In this document: one piece after another, positions 23,921 to 35,519 of the stretch | How positions within the stretch are numbered: position 1 is the stretch's first letter | Layout of the letters: the number at the start of each line of letters is the position of its first letter | Assembly (NCBI RefSeq): GCF_023101765.2 | Contig: NC_064233.1 | Coordinates: forward strand, 3,743,501 to 3,807,500 | DNA length: 64,000 nucleotides | From: Spodoptera frugiperda | Lineage: Eukaryota > Arthropoda > Insecta > Lepidoptera > Noctuidae | Reading direction: 5' to 3' | Notes under the pieces: model-generated | The model's database searches: none | What the model was told of the DNA's origin: nothing | Seen by the model: only the letters and a program-made list of their open reading frames with translations | Translations under genes and position numbers: made by a program

Positions 23921-24079
23921 ATATTACTACTTTTTCAGTCCAGTTTCAGTTTGCTGCGCCATATATGACTTGAAACTAGTACACTTTTTCTACATGAGTT
24001 CATCAGAGGACGCTGCTTACTTCAAATACATGTATACTTACTTTATTATTCTGAGTACTAACAAATCTAAATCCTTATA

Positions 24080-24890
24080 GTTTAGAAAAGAAAAAATATA
24101 TATATTTACAGTTTTACAAGGAAAGATGTTTATTCCTATAGAAATTTGATAAAATATTATAATGTATACGAGTATTAAAATGTGTTGAACATTTTAATTA
24201 TATCGATAAGTTAGCTTTCGATATCGGAACATCACTAGAGAAAAAACAAGCGATAAAGTAGCTCGTTAAACAAATGTCAACCTTAACGTGATAGCAATAC
24301 AGCGTAATTGATTGAATTTAAGATAGTGACATCTAGCGTCGAGTAGCTGAACCTATTACTGAAATTATGTTGTATTGAAAAAGTAGATTCTATATTTAAA
24401 ATGAGTAGACAAGAGTCAACTCTATTAACATGTAGTTAATGTGTTTTTTTCAATATGGTGACGACTGATTTAAAGGCTATTTAACACGGACCAGTCACCG
24501 AAAGATTTTGGTAGTGTGACATATTATGATTATCCTGGAGATGTGTTAATTTGGGCGTGGCTTCAGAAAGATTGCCACGCTGGTTCTGATACTGACACAA
24601 GCGGTATACTATTTCTATCTCTTCTTCTCTATTCTGTGCCTTCACCCTTTCTGATTTAGCGACCAATTTCTGTAACAATCTATGTCGATACTTTCAGCCT
24701 AGCGTCTGAACAAAATAAATAAACAAAAATAAATAACTTTTCCCCTTAAATACATTTTTACTTTAGCACAATATAAAAATGTTACATACGGTAGCCAGCA
24801 AAGTAATTTGGTACGCAGACAGAGATTGATTCAGTACAGAGACAGTAAACATTCGTTAGCTTTTTAAGGAGAGAAAATCCTTTAAAAAAT
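24080..24890. other. Intergenic stretch, no recognised gene
   Basis: A small minus frame at 24481-24678 is charged, but has no domain, splice context or start support. Confidence 0.3.
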
Positions 24891-24892
24891 AA

Positions 24893-25035
24893 TCCTCCTC
24901 CCGCCTTGGGCGAGGCGAAAGGGAGTATCTCTTTTACAGAATAGGGGACAAACGGGCAGACGATCAGCGCCGCCCATGGACACCCTCAACACCAGAGAAG
25001 TCACAGGTGTGTTGCCGGCATTTAAAGGCAATACG
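24893..25035 (-). mobile_element. SINE K fragment and LINE A tail, minus orientation
   Basis: CCGCCTTGGGCGAGGCGAAAG is a K-family end. GACGATCAGCGCCGCCCATG through GTTGCCGGCATTTAAAGGC is a reversed family A tail. Confidence 0.5.
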
Positions 25036-25066
25036 GCCTATTCTAAGAAAAAAAAATAATAATAAT

Positions 25067-25227
25067 ACGCTATTTCTTATGATGTCCCCTTGCATTTAGA
25101 TTAAAATTGTTCAACGGGCCTCTGCGAGTTGGCTTCGGGCCCTCGTACACCTTCCAAAGGTCCGGGACCCTGTGGTCCCGTGATTTTGTAAAGAACATAA
25201 ATAATAATAATAATACGCTATTTCTTA
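25067..25227 (+). mobile_element. Short retroposon with (AAT)n tail and 13-bp target duplication
   Basis: ACGCTATTTCTTA occurs at 25067-25079 and 25215-25227 around a 135-bp insert. The insert contains CGGGCCTCTGCGAGTTGGC and GACCCTGTGGTCCCGTGAT and ends in AATAATAATAAT, like a severely 5'-truncated LINE. Confidence 0.7.
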
Positions 25228-25756
25228 AAGGTTTTAAGGACGCGTTCTCATAATTGATAGGTATCGAATCGCATCACTACATTGACACGACTTTCGACAA
25301 TACACACATACGCACGGATAGCTGCGGAAATTATGACAAAATGAACTTGATACTTTCTTTTTTAATATTTTTATTTTGTTTAGTGCGTGCGTAGACTCAA
25401 ATGTTTTGTGTTATCTGATGTTCAATTCAATTCTACTGGATGTAACTTACGGACGACAAGAGCCAAGTGTGCCGAATTTGGGCTCGGATTATTCGATTGG
25501 TGTCATTTTCATAGTTTTCGGAAAGTAAGCGTTCGCAATCAAAAATCAAATGGTGCCAACGCAAAACTAACTTTTTACATGCATTTTATTTAGTTTCATA
25601 TGTAAAAAATGTATGAATGTATGTATGTGTGTTTGTATGTTTCTATGTAACCAACCTCTTCCAACTCGATTTTTACCCATTTTAAACGGACCGATTTCGT
25701 TCAAACTTTGTAGACTTATCAAGGACCGGTGGCAAATTAATACCTCGTAGAAATTA

Positions 25757-25998
25757 ATCGAGGATCTAGAATCCCTGACGTGGACACTTAACAGCCCAGA
25801 TGAACCTGAAGAGATATGAATATTGGTACTTTCTTAAGAAAAAATGTTCAGCGTGATGAACACTTCTTGGCGACATGCAAAAATCGAGGATCTAGAATCC
25901 CTGACATGGACTCCTAACAGCCCAGCCGAACCTGAAGAGATTTGAATATACTTTCTTAAAAAAAGATATTCAGCGTGATGAGCACTTTTTCGCCATAT
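25757..25998 (+). repeat. 126-bp tandem duplication
   Basis: CGAGGATCTAGAATCCCTGAC starts at 25759 and 25885. Both units end in the TTCAGCGTGATGA(A/G)CAC word. Confidence 0.8.
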
Positions 25999-26233
25999 CT
26001 TTTATACTATTTATTCTCATAACAATACTAAATTTTCCGCCCACTGTTAGTATATAGTACTGTTAGTATATTAAAATTATTGTTAGTATTAATATTACGG
26101 ACCCAAAAACCATAAAAAAACTGTCAAAAAAATCAAAAATCACAACAATGACACTCATGTCGAAAAATTAATATATTTATGTTGGCGCCATCTTGAACTT
26201 GATTTTCACTTTATATTCGCTATAAGCGACCCC

Positions 26234-26523
26234 AATAAAAAGTGTAATTTGTATGGCCCCACTTGTTTATAATAGGTTACCAAATAATGTCAAGGAACTA
26301 CCACTAACAAAATTTAAAAAGCATGTAACAGATTTACTTTTACGAAATAGTTATTACTCAGTACAAGAATTCTTAGATGATAAGTATTATTAAATTTTAA
26401 AATGTAGATTTGCATGCCAATTCAGGTAAAATGTATAAGGGACTTAAAATTTTTTATACCACCTAATAATCTGTACCTACATTCTTTGCAAATAAAGTAT
26501 TCTATTCTATTCTATTCTAATAA
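26234..26523 (+). mobile_element. CR1-like LINE 3' end with (ATTCT)n tail and AATAA duplication
   Basis: Reads LVYNRLPNNVKELPLTKF, then KKHVTDLLL, the C-terminus of a LINE RT, with a stop at 26391. The 3' UTR ends TTCTATTCTATTCTATTCT. Flanking AATAA (26234-26238 and 26519-26523) marks the target. The host repeat (ATAAGCGACCCC...AACCATGAAAATGAC) reads through if the insert is removed. Confidence 0.75.
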
Positions 26524-26700
26524 CCATGAAAATGACACCCATGATAGAAAGTTGGCAAATCTTGTCGGCACCATCTTGGATTTTAATTTTGACTCCATAT
26601 TCGCTATAAGCGACCCCGAAAACCATGAAAATGACACCCATGATGGAAAGTTTGCAAATCTTGTCGGCGCCATCTTGGATTTTGATTTAACCTCATGTTC
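26524..26700 (+). repeat. Degenerate tandem units of about 98 bp
   Basis: AACCATGAAAATGACACCCA begins near 26521 and 26619. A third diverged unit lies at about 26130-26233, separated by the CR1-like insert. Confidence 0.65.
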
Positions 26701-26709
26701 AAAATAATA

Positions 26710-28500
26710 TAACGAAACATTCTATATTCAGTAAAATAAAAAATATCTTACCTTGTAACTTGACAAGGTAAGACAGCTCGTACAGAATGTTTAAAATATC
26801 AAGATTGGTTTGTGAAGTATAATATCAAATATTTTGTACTCGTACAGCGATCTTTTTCAAGGCCATTTTTTGTAACAGGCGACGCAGCGTCCACTCACGA
26901 CAGCGCTCGAGCGCAGACTGAAATTTCATTTGACATTTTCTATCCAATAAATCTAAATAGTAAACAAATAAAATAACCCTTATTGCTACGCTTTAAAGTT
27001 GATGTCTGACAGCAAAATAGGAGAAAAAATTAAACGGGAACTTTTATTTATTTCCGAGACAATTTGTAATATTGGTGGTAATTTTTTCCAATAGTTTAAT
27101 TTTTGATTATGTCTGCTTCCCCGGGATATTTTTTGAGATTCAGAATTATGCGTGTAGTAGCAGTAAAATGTTCCTAAACTCAACCCTTTTTTGTCAATTT
27201 TGTGTGAAGAGGTAAAGAAAAATCGTGTTTGCAATAATAAAATATAACTTTTTTCACATTACAAATCAATATTTTTGGAGATAAAGAAGTGATCTATCTA
27301 TTGTAAATGTTAGTTATGTTCAGTTAAGTTTCTTTTGGTCGTAATATGTACTGAAAAATAGCTTATTTACGTCAGATTTGAGAACGCGTCCTTAAGGTCG
27401 TATCGGTTTGGAAATATCGCTGACGACAGCTCATTCCACAGTTTCAGACAGTTACTGACTAAAAACCACCTCATTCCTACTCCTACTTTTCGAGCCGGCG
27501 GCTACTCGCTAGGCTGTCCGCAGCTCCAGGTCATTGGTTGGCTACTGAGCCGACCAAAGGTTACAAAGATATGGCTTCGTTAGAAAGCATATAATTTAGT
27601 ATAACAATATCTTCTGGCTCTGTACTGAATAAATATTTAATTTCTTACCTGCGTACTAAATAACATGGCTGACTGTACGTTTACATAATTTGAATATTTT
27701 ATTATAAGATAATTTATGTGCCTTTTAACCTCTTCTGACACGGAGAAGGAATGAGCATTAATCACCACAGTTGCTCAATGCGGGTTGGCGATTTCAAACT
27801 TATAATTAAAATATAAGTGAGTTCCTTCACCGTATGTCAGAAAAGGTAAGCCATTGTTTAAATTATTATAAATAAGTAAAATTATAAATTTCATTATACT
27901 CATATGTCTAACCAAATTACTTTTATTATAGCCCCAAAGTAGAATAAATTAAAAATTACCCGTACAACCCACAACTCTAAAGTTCAAATTAGTGCTGTGA
28001 AAATATCGATAAACATTTTAATATAAGTATAAAGTATCGATAAAAACATCTCGATATAACTGACAACACTAGTACATAGTAAGGTGAAATTCATCGATAC
28101 TACACTACATAAGCTGCTGTTTACATATCGACAATATATAGCGTCGGTGGGGAGCAAATCAGGACTCACTGATTACGTTAGCCGTTTATTGTTCAAGAAC
28201 ACACAGAATGTCTTACCAAAACTCACTTACAATAATAACTTTTGAGCGCGAGCCGTTTGCCCGCGCGAACGTGTCAAAAACCCAAACGTCAACTCCCTGA
28301 CACAGCGCGCTCTAGCGAACGGCTAATAAAGATATGTGCTGGGGTTGCCGCGCTATAAATATTATTATAATTTATCGATATATTCAAGCACTATTTTCAA
28401 CTTGAGGGTAAACACAAACGGTGGGTATGTAATCACATACAAAAATGTAGATAAAACAAGAATAAATATATATTTTAAGTTAGTATTTATCATACTTAAA
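26710..28500. other. Intergenic stretch, mostly unrecognised
   Basis: A minus SINE K fragment lies at about 27448-27560 (ACTGACTAAAAACCACCTCA). Several ATCGAT-type words occur at 28010-28120. No gene seen. Confidence 0.35.
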
Positions 28501-28504
28501 GAAA

Positions 28505-28790
28505 TTAACATAAGTATACCGTATGGAGAAACCTCTTATGACTTAATTTAAACCACATATTTGTTATCATCTTAGCTGACAATATACGAAAAATGAGCGA
28601 AATAGACCCAGTAAGTAAAATTTGAACACTCTTTATAAATACGGCATTATAACAGCCGCGCCACATGCCAGTAACATTCCTAGACAACGTACAACATTAC
28701 AGCTCTTCTGTGGTCAAGGAACATGGAGCTGTTCACACAGAATTTAATACTTGATTCATTTAATTATTTATTTTGTTTGAAAATTTCAAT
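28505..28790. repeat. Interspersed repeat (family P), uninterrupted copy
   Basis: GAGAAACCTCTTATGACTTA through CTCTTCTGTGGTCAAGGAAC. The same repeat at 41836-43660 is split by a TTAA-flanked element, so this copy serves as the empty-site reference. Confidence 0.65.
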
Positions 28791-29064
28791 TGTTTAATTT
28801 TCGGTTTTCATTGAAATATTTAGTTGTATTATGCTTCTGTGGACGAGTACTACTTGTAGTTTAATTTAAGTTATATGAGTGATCTCCATACTGTGTATAA
28901 ATATATTTTAATATTACAGTATCAGAAACTGCAATGAATTTGCTTAGCCAAATATTAGTTTTACATTTTACATTGAGTATAAAGAACTTGCGTTGTTTTT
29001 TTTTAATAAATAAATAAATAAATAGGCGGACATGTCTGAAAAGTCTTTAGTTTTAAATAACATA

Positions 29065-29165
29065 ATATCTCGTCTTTTTATCCCCAAAAGGGGTAGACAG
29101 AGGTGTACAAATACAGTGTAACACCCACTTCACTAGTTATGTTATGAGTCCCATAACAAGATTAT
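29065..29165 (-). mobile_element. tRNA-headed SINE, tail half
   Basis: CCCCAAAAGGGGTAGACAGAG followed by AACACCCACTTCACTAGTTA. Confidence 0.5.
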
Positions 29166-29264
29166 GTTATATCGATTTCAACATAATATGAAAGATATGA
29201 TATCGAAGTTTTGTCGATAACATATAAAAAAATAAAGCTATACCGATTTTTCGATTCTTTTACC

Positions 29265-29575
29265 TGTACCCTTAGTACGAGTTTGCTTTACGTTAAACAA
29301 AAACGAAACGAGAGTGCGTTCGGCGTTCTGTACAATTAGTACGAATTTGCTTTATTCGGCGCTGTTGGTTTATTGAAACCGGCCAATCAGAGCAAACTCG
29401 TACTAAAAGTTCTGATTGGCCGCCGCGAATAAACCAACCAATCAGAGCAAACTCATACTAAAGTCACTGATTGGCCGGCACGAATGAACCAACCAATCAG
29501 AGCGCCGAACGCGCTCTCGTTTCGATCTCATTAACCGTAAAACAAACTCATACTAAGGTTACTAAACACGACGAA
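29265..29575. mobile_element. MITE family C cluster, several partial units
   Basis: TTAGTACGAGTTTGCTTTAC, repeated CCAATCAGAGC and the end CGTAAAACAAACTCATACTA. At least three units are joined head to tail or nested. Confidence 0.6.
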
Positions 29576-29698
29576 ACGAAAAAGCTACAAGTCTTTATAC
29601 CCATTAAATAAATAAATAAATATATTTTAATATTACAATAATTACATTAAACATCGAACTAAAGCTAAACTAAACTATACAATTTCAATTAATTATTA

Positions 29699-30000
29699 TG
29701 TTATCGGCGGACGCCCGAATACTCAAACGCTACACAATTTTATGTTGTACTTAAATATCGTGCTATCTCTGTCATTTTATAAAGAATTGATAGTGACAGA
29801 ACTACATTTGAGAGCGTCTTAAAATTGAGTAGCGTTTGAGTATTCGGGCATTACTCACGTAACTGTTTGACACACGACGCGGCGATTGTCGCGAAATGCT
29901 GCTTAATTGCTTATGAATATGAGCCTCTAGCATGGCTTGAAACTAGTCGAGTTTTTCGTCAAACAGTTACATGAGTAAGTGCCGATACTAGAGACATTTA
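29699..30000. mobile_element. MITE D split by MITE G
   Basis: TTATCGGC near 29701 and TTACTCACGTAACTGTTTGA near 29850 are the two sides of a family D end. Between them sits a complete inverted-repeat element with GCCCGAATACTCAAACGCTA at the left and GAGTATTCGGGC at the right. The other D end is near 29990. Confidence 0.65.
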
Positions 30001-30106
30001 ATGACGAAACTTATAACAGATTCCTTAGTAACGATTTTGTATTGAAAAACCGAATAAACTTGCTTTAATTTTCTTTAATTTAAATTTAACATAAATATAA
30101 ATATGT

Positions 30107-30645
30107 TTAACGCCTTACTTGTGTAACTGTTTCGAATCAACTCGACTAGTTTCAGTTGGCAGCGTGAAGCTTGTCGCGTCAGATATTGCATTACTCTAGC
30201 CAGCGACTTCGCCTAGTATAAAAAATACCCCATTATTTATTATTAATTTATTCGTTATTCCAGACTATAATCTATCTCTGCACCAAAGAAGAATGCCAGT
30301 TTTTCTATGAAATCTGGTTCCACTTTCAGTAGCTATGTGTTTTACATCATTGGATAGGTAACATTTATTCATTTATTCATTGTAGACTACAGGTAGTTTT
30401 AGGTAGCGGGTCGTATTCGCCCACGTTCCCAGTATTAAAATTACACCATGAGTTAATCCAGACTATAACTATCTCTGCACCAAATTTCATCCAAATCCGT
30501 CCAGCAGTTTGTTTCGAGAAAGAGGAACAAAGCAGGTTGTACTGTCAAGCCCCTTTCTCTAGTAGGATAATTATGGGCCCCAACGTGTCTTGAAACTAGT
30601 CGAGTTAACCCGTCAAACAGTTACGTAAGTAAGCTGTATAACCTA
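30107..30645. mobile_element. Family D end fragments flanking repetitive sequence
   Basis: TTACTTGTGTAACTGTTTCG at 30115 and CTTGAAACTAGTCGAGTTAA near 30590, then CAAACAGTTACGTAAGTAAG, are matching inverted ends about 500 bp apart. The interior has Helitron-like CTATCTCTGCACCAAA duplicated. Confidence 0.4.
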
Positions 30646-30709
30646 GTTACAATGAACAGAAATAAAGTTATGTTTTGTAATTAAACTAAACAAAATAAAT
30701 ATAAATTAC

Positions 30710-33700
30710 TTACAACAAGTAATTCTTACATGATTCGCTTTGTTGTGTTTGTTTGACTCGGTTTTTTACAGGCCTCTTGAATATCCTGAAAAGTAAAGAA
30801 ATAATATTCAGTTAAGACTTTGACTGCCAACAAAAATTATTTGAAGGTAAATCCTCCGCTAGGGTCGGTCACTTTTGCCCCCTATGGCGTTTAATGTGTT
30901 AAAAATAAGATACCGGCCGAATTGAGTACCTCCTCCTTTTTTGGAAAGTCGGTTAAAATTTGTTACATAAAGGTTTTAAAGCCCAAAATGCCCAAACCTA
31001 ATTTTCACCAGTTATGTTATAAGTATACCTATATAATAAGTATGTATGTAATATGGAGCGACCATCTTCAACACAATCCTTCGGAACCGGGGAATCGAAC
31101 CCGAGTCCTCTTACTTGGCAGTTGCACTTACGACTCCTCGACCAAGCATATGAGTCGAAAACCTTCCTTAAAAAAAATTTTCTTTAGAAAGTCGAATCGC
31201 TTTGAAAACTGTGGGTAAAGTTTTATGTAAAACGTAACACTAAAATACTGCTGCAAATCTCTGCCGTTGGCAACATACCGGTCGTATGTAAGACCTCTAA
31301 TGCCCAAATACTCAAACGCTACTCAATTTTAAGACACTCTCAAATGTAGTTCTGTCACTATCAATTCTTTATAAAATGACAGAGATAGCACAATATTTAA
31401 GTACAACTTAAAATTGAGTAGCGTTTGAGTATTCGGGCGTAAATCTCACAAGCTTCAAAATCATTAGAATTGAACAGCGTTTATGGACACGCAAACTAAA
31501 CATGTATTCAAAACACACAGACGCACACGCGCACGCACCCGGACACGCACACACGCTCACACACACACAAACACACATTGTAAAAGGCTTGTAATATAAA
31601 AAGGCACTCACCCAGTATTGCCGGTGCAATCTTCCTTTATTTCAAATTCCACCTTTTCAAAAACCTTGGCGTGTGCACACGGCTCTTTATTCAGATACTT
31701 CTTCGCCTCCTCCATAAAGTCATTGATAGCAATCGTCTGCGCCCTATCAAAGGGCCCTAAGAACTTAAACTGAGAAAACTTCTTCTTCGCCTTAAACTCC
31801 ATATAATATTCCACTATCATTTGCATATTCTCCGACATTTTCGGAACAACCGGTTCTTCTGGGATCTTCTCCGCTTCCGTAACTTTCGGGTTTTCCGGAA
31901 TTTCCGGATTTACCGAATCTTCTTTGGTTTCCGACTCCGAATCTTTCTTTAAATTCCTCGTAATGCTTCTTAGGAACGGATTTGTTTCTTCCGGTTCCAA
32001 TTCTTGTGGTTTCTTTTCTTCTGGAAGCTTCTGAACTTTTTGGTCTACTGGTTTTTTTTCTTCTGGCGGCTTCTGGACTTTTTGGTCTACTGGGGGTTCG
32101 GATACTACATCTTCTGTGCACTCTTCTTCAATGAGTTCGTCATCTGTATCGTTTTCTACGGTAGTTCTAAGGTGATGTGGCGTAACTAGAAATACGTGAT
32201 CGGGTGCTACTTTGAACAGGCATAATTGGCTGGAAAAATACGGAGAAGACCATGTTAAAGAAGACAGAAGAAGCTTAAAGCCATATATCGTAATAAACGG
32301 CGATGTATATGTTTTAATGTAATGAAATTATTGAAGTTTTTGTCAAAAATTAAAACTGTTCTAAAGATTTTGGATGTAACTGTATGTTTTAATATAACAA
32401 ATAATAACGAGAACAATATTTAAAGAAGAAATTTTAAAAGCTCACGGCAGAGATTCTGAGCTTTAAATTAAAAATACTCACCGATTAGGAAAACTACCGT
32501 AGCTTTTCGTATGCAGCATATAGCAATTATTATTATTTATTTGGAGAACGATCTCCACCTGGTCCGTGTTATCAAAGTCAACTGCAGTTAGATCGTCTGC
32601 TTGCACCTTCAACTGCACTATATGGTGTATCTTCTTTCGTTCATCTCTTCGCAGTTTCGTGTCGAAAAGTAACTCTATTTCATTGTTGTTTCTAACAAAT
32701 TCGTATACATTGTGGAGCACGTTTGTTTCGAAATGTTGTCTCTTTTCGGCTGGTTTTGGTGGCTGCGGCTTTAGGAGTTGCAGTTGACCGAAACCGACTT
32801 TGTTTGATGACTGGAAATTAAGTGAAATTGTTAGTTTTATAGTGGGGCTCGGTTTGATTTGAGGTCTAATCTAAGCCATATTACAACAAAAATCAACAAG
32901 TCAGCACGGAAATTTCATAAAATATGTTTTTTTCATGGTTGGCAACGCACTTGTAACGCCTCTGGTGTTTCGGGTGTCCATAGGCGGCAGCAATTGCTTA
33001 CTATCAGGAGATCCGTCTGCTCGTTTACCGGCTTATACCATAAAAAAGTATGAAAATTTGTTTGTTTGGCTTCGGTGATATACGCCTAATCCTACAGGAA
33101 CGCGAGCAAAGCCGCTGGCAGAAGCTAGTAAGGGAATAACTTGCTTACATATACAGCATTCGGCGCGATGGGCTCCACGATACCGTCCCCGCTCCGTCCC
33201 AGAGCACCGCCCTGCCATCCCATCTTCTGCATCATACTGTAATAGGACACATATATTCATTTTATTATACTTGCTTTGCACTTTCTTATAAGTATTTTAG
33301 ATCTTAACCTATTGAGCACACTGGTACCCAGCGGTTTACCAAGGCACCGGCTCCGGATCGAAAAGCAAGAGTAGGAGTAGGAAATCAAGGGCGTAGCTAG
33401 CGCCGTATCTGCCGAATCAACAATATGCCACGAGGGCCCCAAAGAGCGTAAGCCAAAAATAAAGTCTCCCAAATTTTTTTACCGGTTGCCAGGATTCCGG
33501 CTCAAAGCAGGTGTAGGAACAGGGTGGGTTTTAGTCAGTAAGAGTCTGACTGTGTCTCGCGTCACTCAAGGGGATGATGACTCCCCTCCTTCCAAAAAAA
33601 AGAACAAGGGCCCCAAAAGAAATGTTTATACATCCCCCACTAAGTTCCACGGCCCCCAAAGAATGTTAGATACGACCCCCCTGGGCACGCTACGCCACTG

Positions 33701-35517
33701 AAATAAATATACAAAGCGACTCACCTCTCAGCCTTGCTCATCTTGACTGGTTTAGAGAGCATCTCATCCAGTTTCTTCTGCATCTTAGCACCGTCCAACA
33801 CCGGTTTCTTGACACCAGCTCGACTGGTGCCTGACTGCTCGGCAGTCTCATCTAGCCAGTCAGCCTTTTCCCAGTAACCCATCGTCCAGTCAATGGCTGT
33901 ACTCAACTTTTTGTTTTCATATCTGTGGACAATGGTTATTTGATTAGGATTATTTTACACGCCCTCCCTACCCCTTACCCCTCTTATGCTCTTCGACTCT
34001 CTTACGGTGTAAATGTTTAAAAAGACTCTTACGGTGTAAATGTTTTTGAATATTTTTTATTCAGATCATATATAGCTAAACTGATTTTGATAAAAAAGAA
34101 TTTATAATTGTGCTTCAATACCCAAAAATTTTGAATTTTAGTTAAGCCAAGGACCTTAGTTCTCGTGCTATAAGTAAAAACCAAGACACTCAGCAAATAT
34201 TAATTGAATATGTATTGTAATCTAGACTAATAAATAAAATTGGAGTGTCTGTTTGTAATATTGAAATAATCGCTTTTTACTACATGCATATGAATATACA
34301 TAATTATAGGTATGGTACATACATACACCAAAATAATAATATATTTTACTATTTTTATCTGTCTGTCTGTTTGTTAATCTGAAATGGCTGGACTGAGTTT
34401 GACGGGACTTTTATAGGCAGGTATTCAGGTATTAGATATACTAAAGAGTGACTTAGGCTAATTATATTAGTCTACATCTACTTTTTTAGAGCAAAGCTAC
34501 GTAGGCATCAGCTAGTAATTAGCACATTAGAGGTCTTTTCGGACAAAGCTGACTGACATTAGAGGAGGAATAGCCTTTAACAGTTTATTGTTGGCTTAAA
34601 TAAAGTTCTCAAAACCATCACAATGGTTCACACAACACATTTTAAATATTGAATAACAAAACTCAATAACAATGATTTATCCATATCATCAGTCCGAGAC
34701 AGTCTGCTGTTGGACTATCGGTCTCTTCTACATAAAAAAAGGTTTGACATACTCTTCACACTTTGCAGTTGGAGACCATAGTATAAAAGTTCTGGTGTAT
34801 CAGCTGCTGCTTGGTCTCTGTTAAATGTGCAAACCCTTTTTTTTGATGGTGATATTTTTATCATCCTATGTTTTCTCCCACCTTGGTTGAGGCGGGAGGG
34901 AGTGTCAGACTCTTACTGACTAAAAACCACCCTGTTCCTTCTCATGCTTTGAGCCAGAGCTCCGGTAACCTGTTACATTATCCAGAGCTCCGGAAATGTG
35001 CAAATCCTCAAAAAGCCCTAGCAGGATGCCAGGCCAGTCAAAGTAGGAGAAGGAACGGGTGGTTTTTGATCAATAAAAGTCTGATACTCCCACTCATCTC
35101 AACCAAGTCTTTGGATGACTTTCCCCACTCAAGAAAGAAGAGTAGGAGTGGTGATAAGGGACAAAACACGTATTCTACTCTATCTTAAACGAAGAAAGAA
35201 CGCTATGGTAATAACAGAGAAAACATAAATAATTAAAAAATAACTTACTTTATTTTCTTATTCTTATCCGGTTCTTGGTATAAGGACTCCCTTGTAATAA
35301 TCCGACGAGCGAAATAATCTGGTTTCTTTACCTCCGCTTCGGGCACCCATCGCGTCCTAAACTCCTGCCCTATCGCACTCCCTACAGTACTACTCCGATT
35401 GGTAAAATTCTGCGGCGACAAGTTCTTTATATCATAATACTTCGAGTTACCCCACAAACTATACGTATTCGCGTAAATGCTATCGCCAATATTCTGCTCA
35501 TTATAAAAACCACTCAT
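30710..35517 (-). CDS. G-patch and R3H domain protein (NKRF-like paralogue without XTBD)
   Basis: Exons (minus): 35517-35249, 33922-33725, 33236-33149, 32810-32482, 32229-31612, 30785-30710. The sum is 1578 nt, 525 residues, and all phases match. Residues about 156-185 hold a G-patch core (MMQKMGWQGGALG, then GIVEPI). Exon 4 holds an R3H-like block (LLFDTKLRRDERKKIHHIVQ) with the R-x3-H signature. Exon 5 has a Pro/Glu/Lys-rich linker with a near-duplicate (PVDQKVQKPPEEKKP / PVDQKVQKLPEEKKP), then a compact region with KKFSQFKFLGPFDRAQ. G-patch and R3H domains act in RNA processing, so a nuclear or nucleolar RNA role is inferred. It resembles the gene at 44565-50599 in domain order and in the intron just before the G-patch. 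It starts 1.2 kb downstream of NDUFA8. The function is not known to me. Confidence 0.8.
31055..31150 (-). mobile_element. SINE tRNA-like head, minus
   Basis: GGGGAATCGAACCCGAGTCC is a reversed B box, and CGACTCCTCGACCAAGC is a reversed A box. It lies in the last intron of the G-patch gene. Confidence 0.5.
31298..31440. mobile_element. MITE family G, complete
   Basis: GCCCAAATACTCAAACGCTA at the left and TAGCGTTTGAGTATTCGGGC at the right, about 140 bp. The inner sequence matches the nested copy at 29713-29848. Confidence 0.75.
31498..31580. repeat. CA-rich microsatellite
   Basis: Imperfect (AC)n and ACGC repeats next to the exon 5 donor of the G-patch gene. Confidence 0.7.
32936..33052 (+). 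mobile_element. LINE A-family 3' end in intron 3
   Basis: GGCAACGCACTTGTAACGCC through CGTCTGCTCGTTTACCGGC, CCATAAAAAAG. Confidence 0.6.
33478..33603 (+). mobile_element. SINE K in intron 2 of the G-patch gene
   Basis: GGCTCAAAGCAGGTGTAGGA, TTTTAGTCAGTAAGAGTCTG, then CCAAAAAAAAG tail. Confidence 0.6.
34212..34516 (+). mobile_element. Helitron-like element
   Basis: TCTAGACTAATAAATAAAAT at the left and GGCATCAGCTAG|T at the right: TC...CTAG ends beside A and T. No coding sequence. Confidence 0.5.
34823..35004 (-). mobile_element. SINE K with 11-bp target duplication
   Basis: AAATGTGCAAA at 34823-34833 and 34994-35004 bounds a minus K copy (oligo-T at left, GACTAAAAACCACCCTGTTC inside). Confidence 0.7.
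35005..35145 (+). mobile_element. SINE K, plus copy abutting the previous one
   Basis: AGTAGGAGAAGGAACGGGTG, TCTTTGGATGACTTTCC, then an A-rich end. It is more diverged than its neighbour and in the opposite orientation. Confidence 0.5.
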
Positions 35518-35519
35518 TA

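Noticed and set aside
24481..24678. Charged 65-residue minus frame
   Set aside because: No homology recognised, no supporting exons, surrounded by repeats.
31792..32121. Second minus frame rich in Arg/Ser/Pro
   Set aside because: Overlaps exon 5 of the G-patch gene in another frame; only the other frame keeps splice phases.
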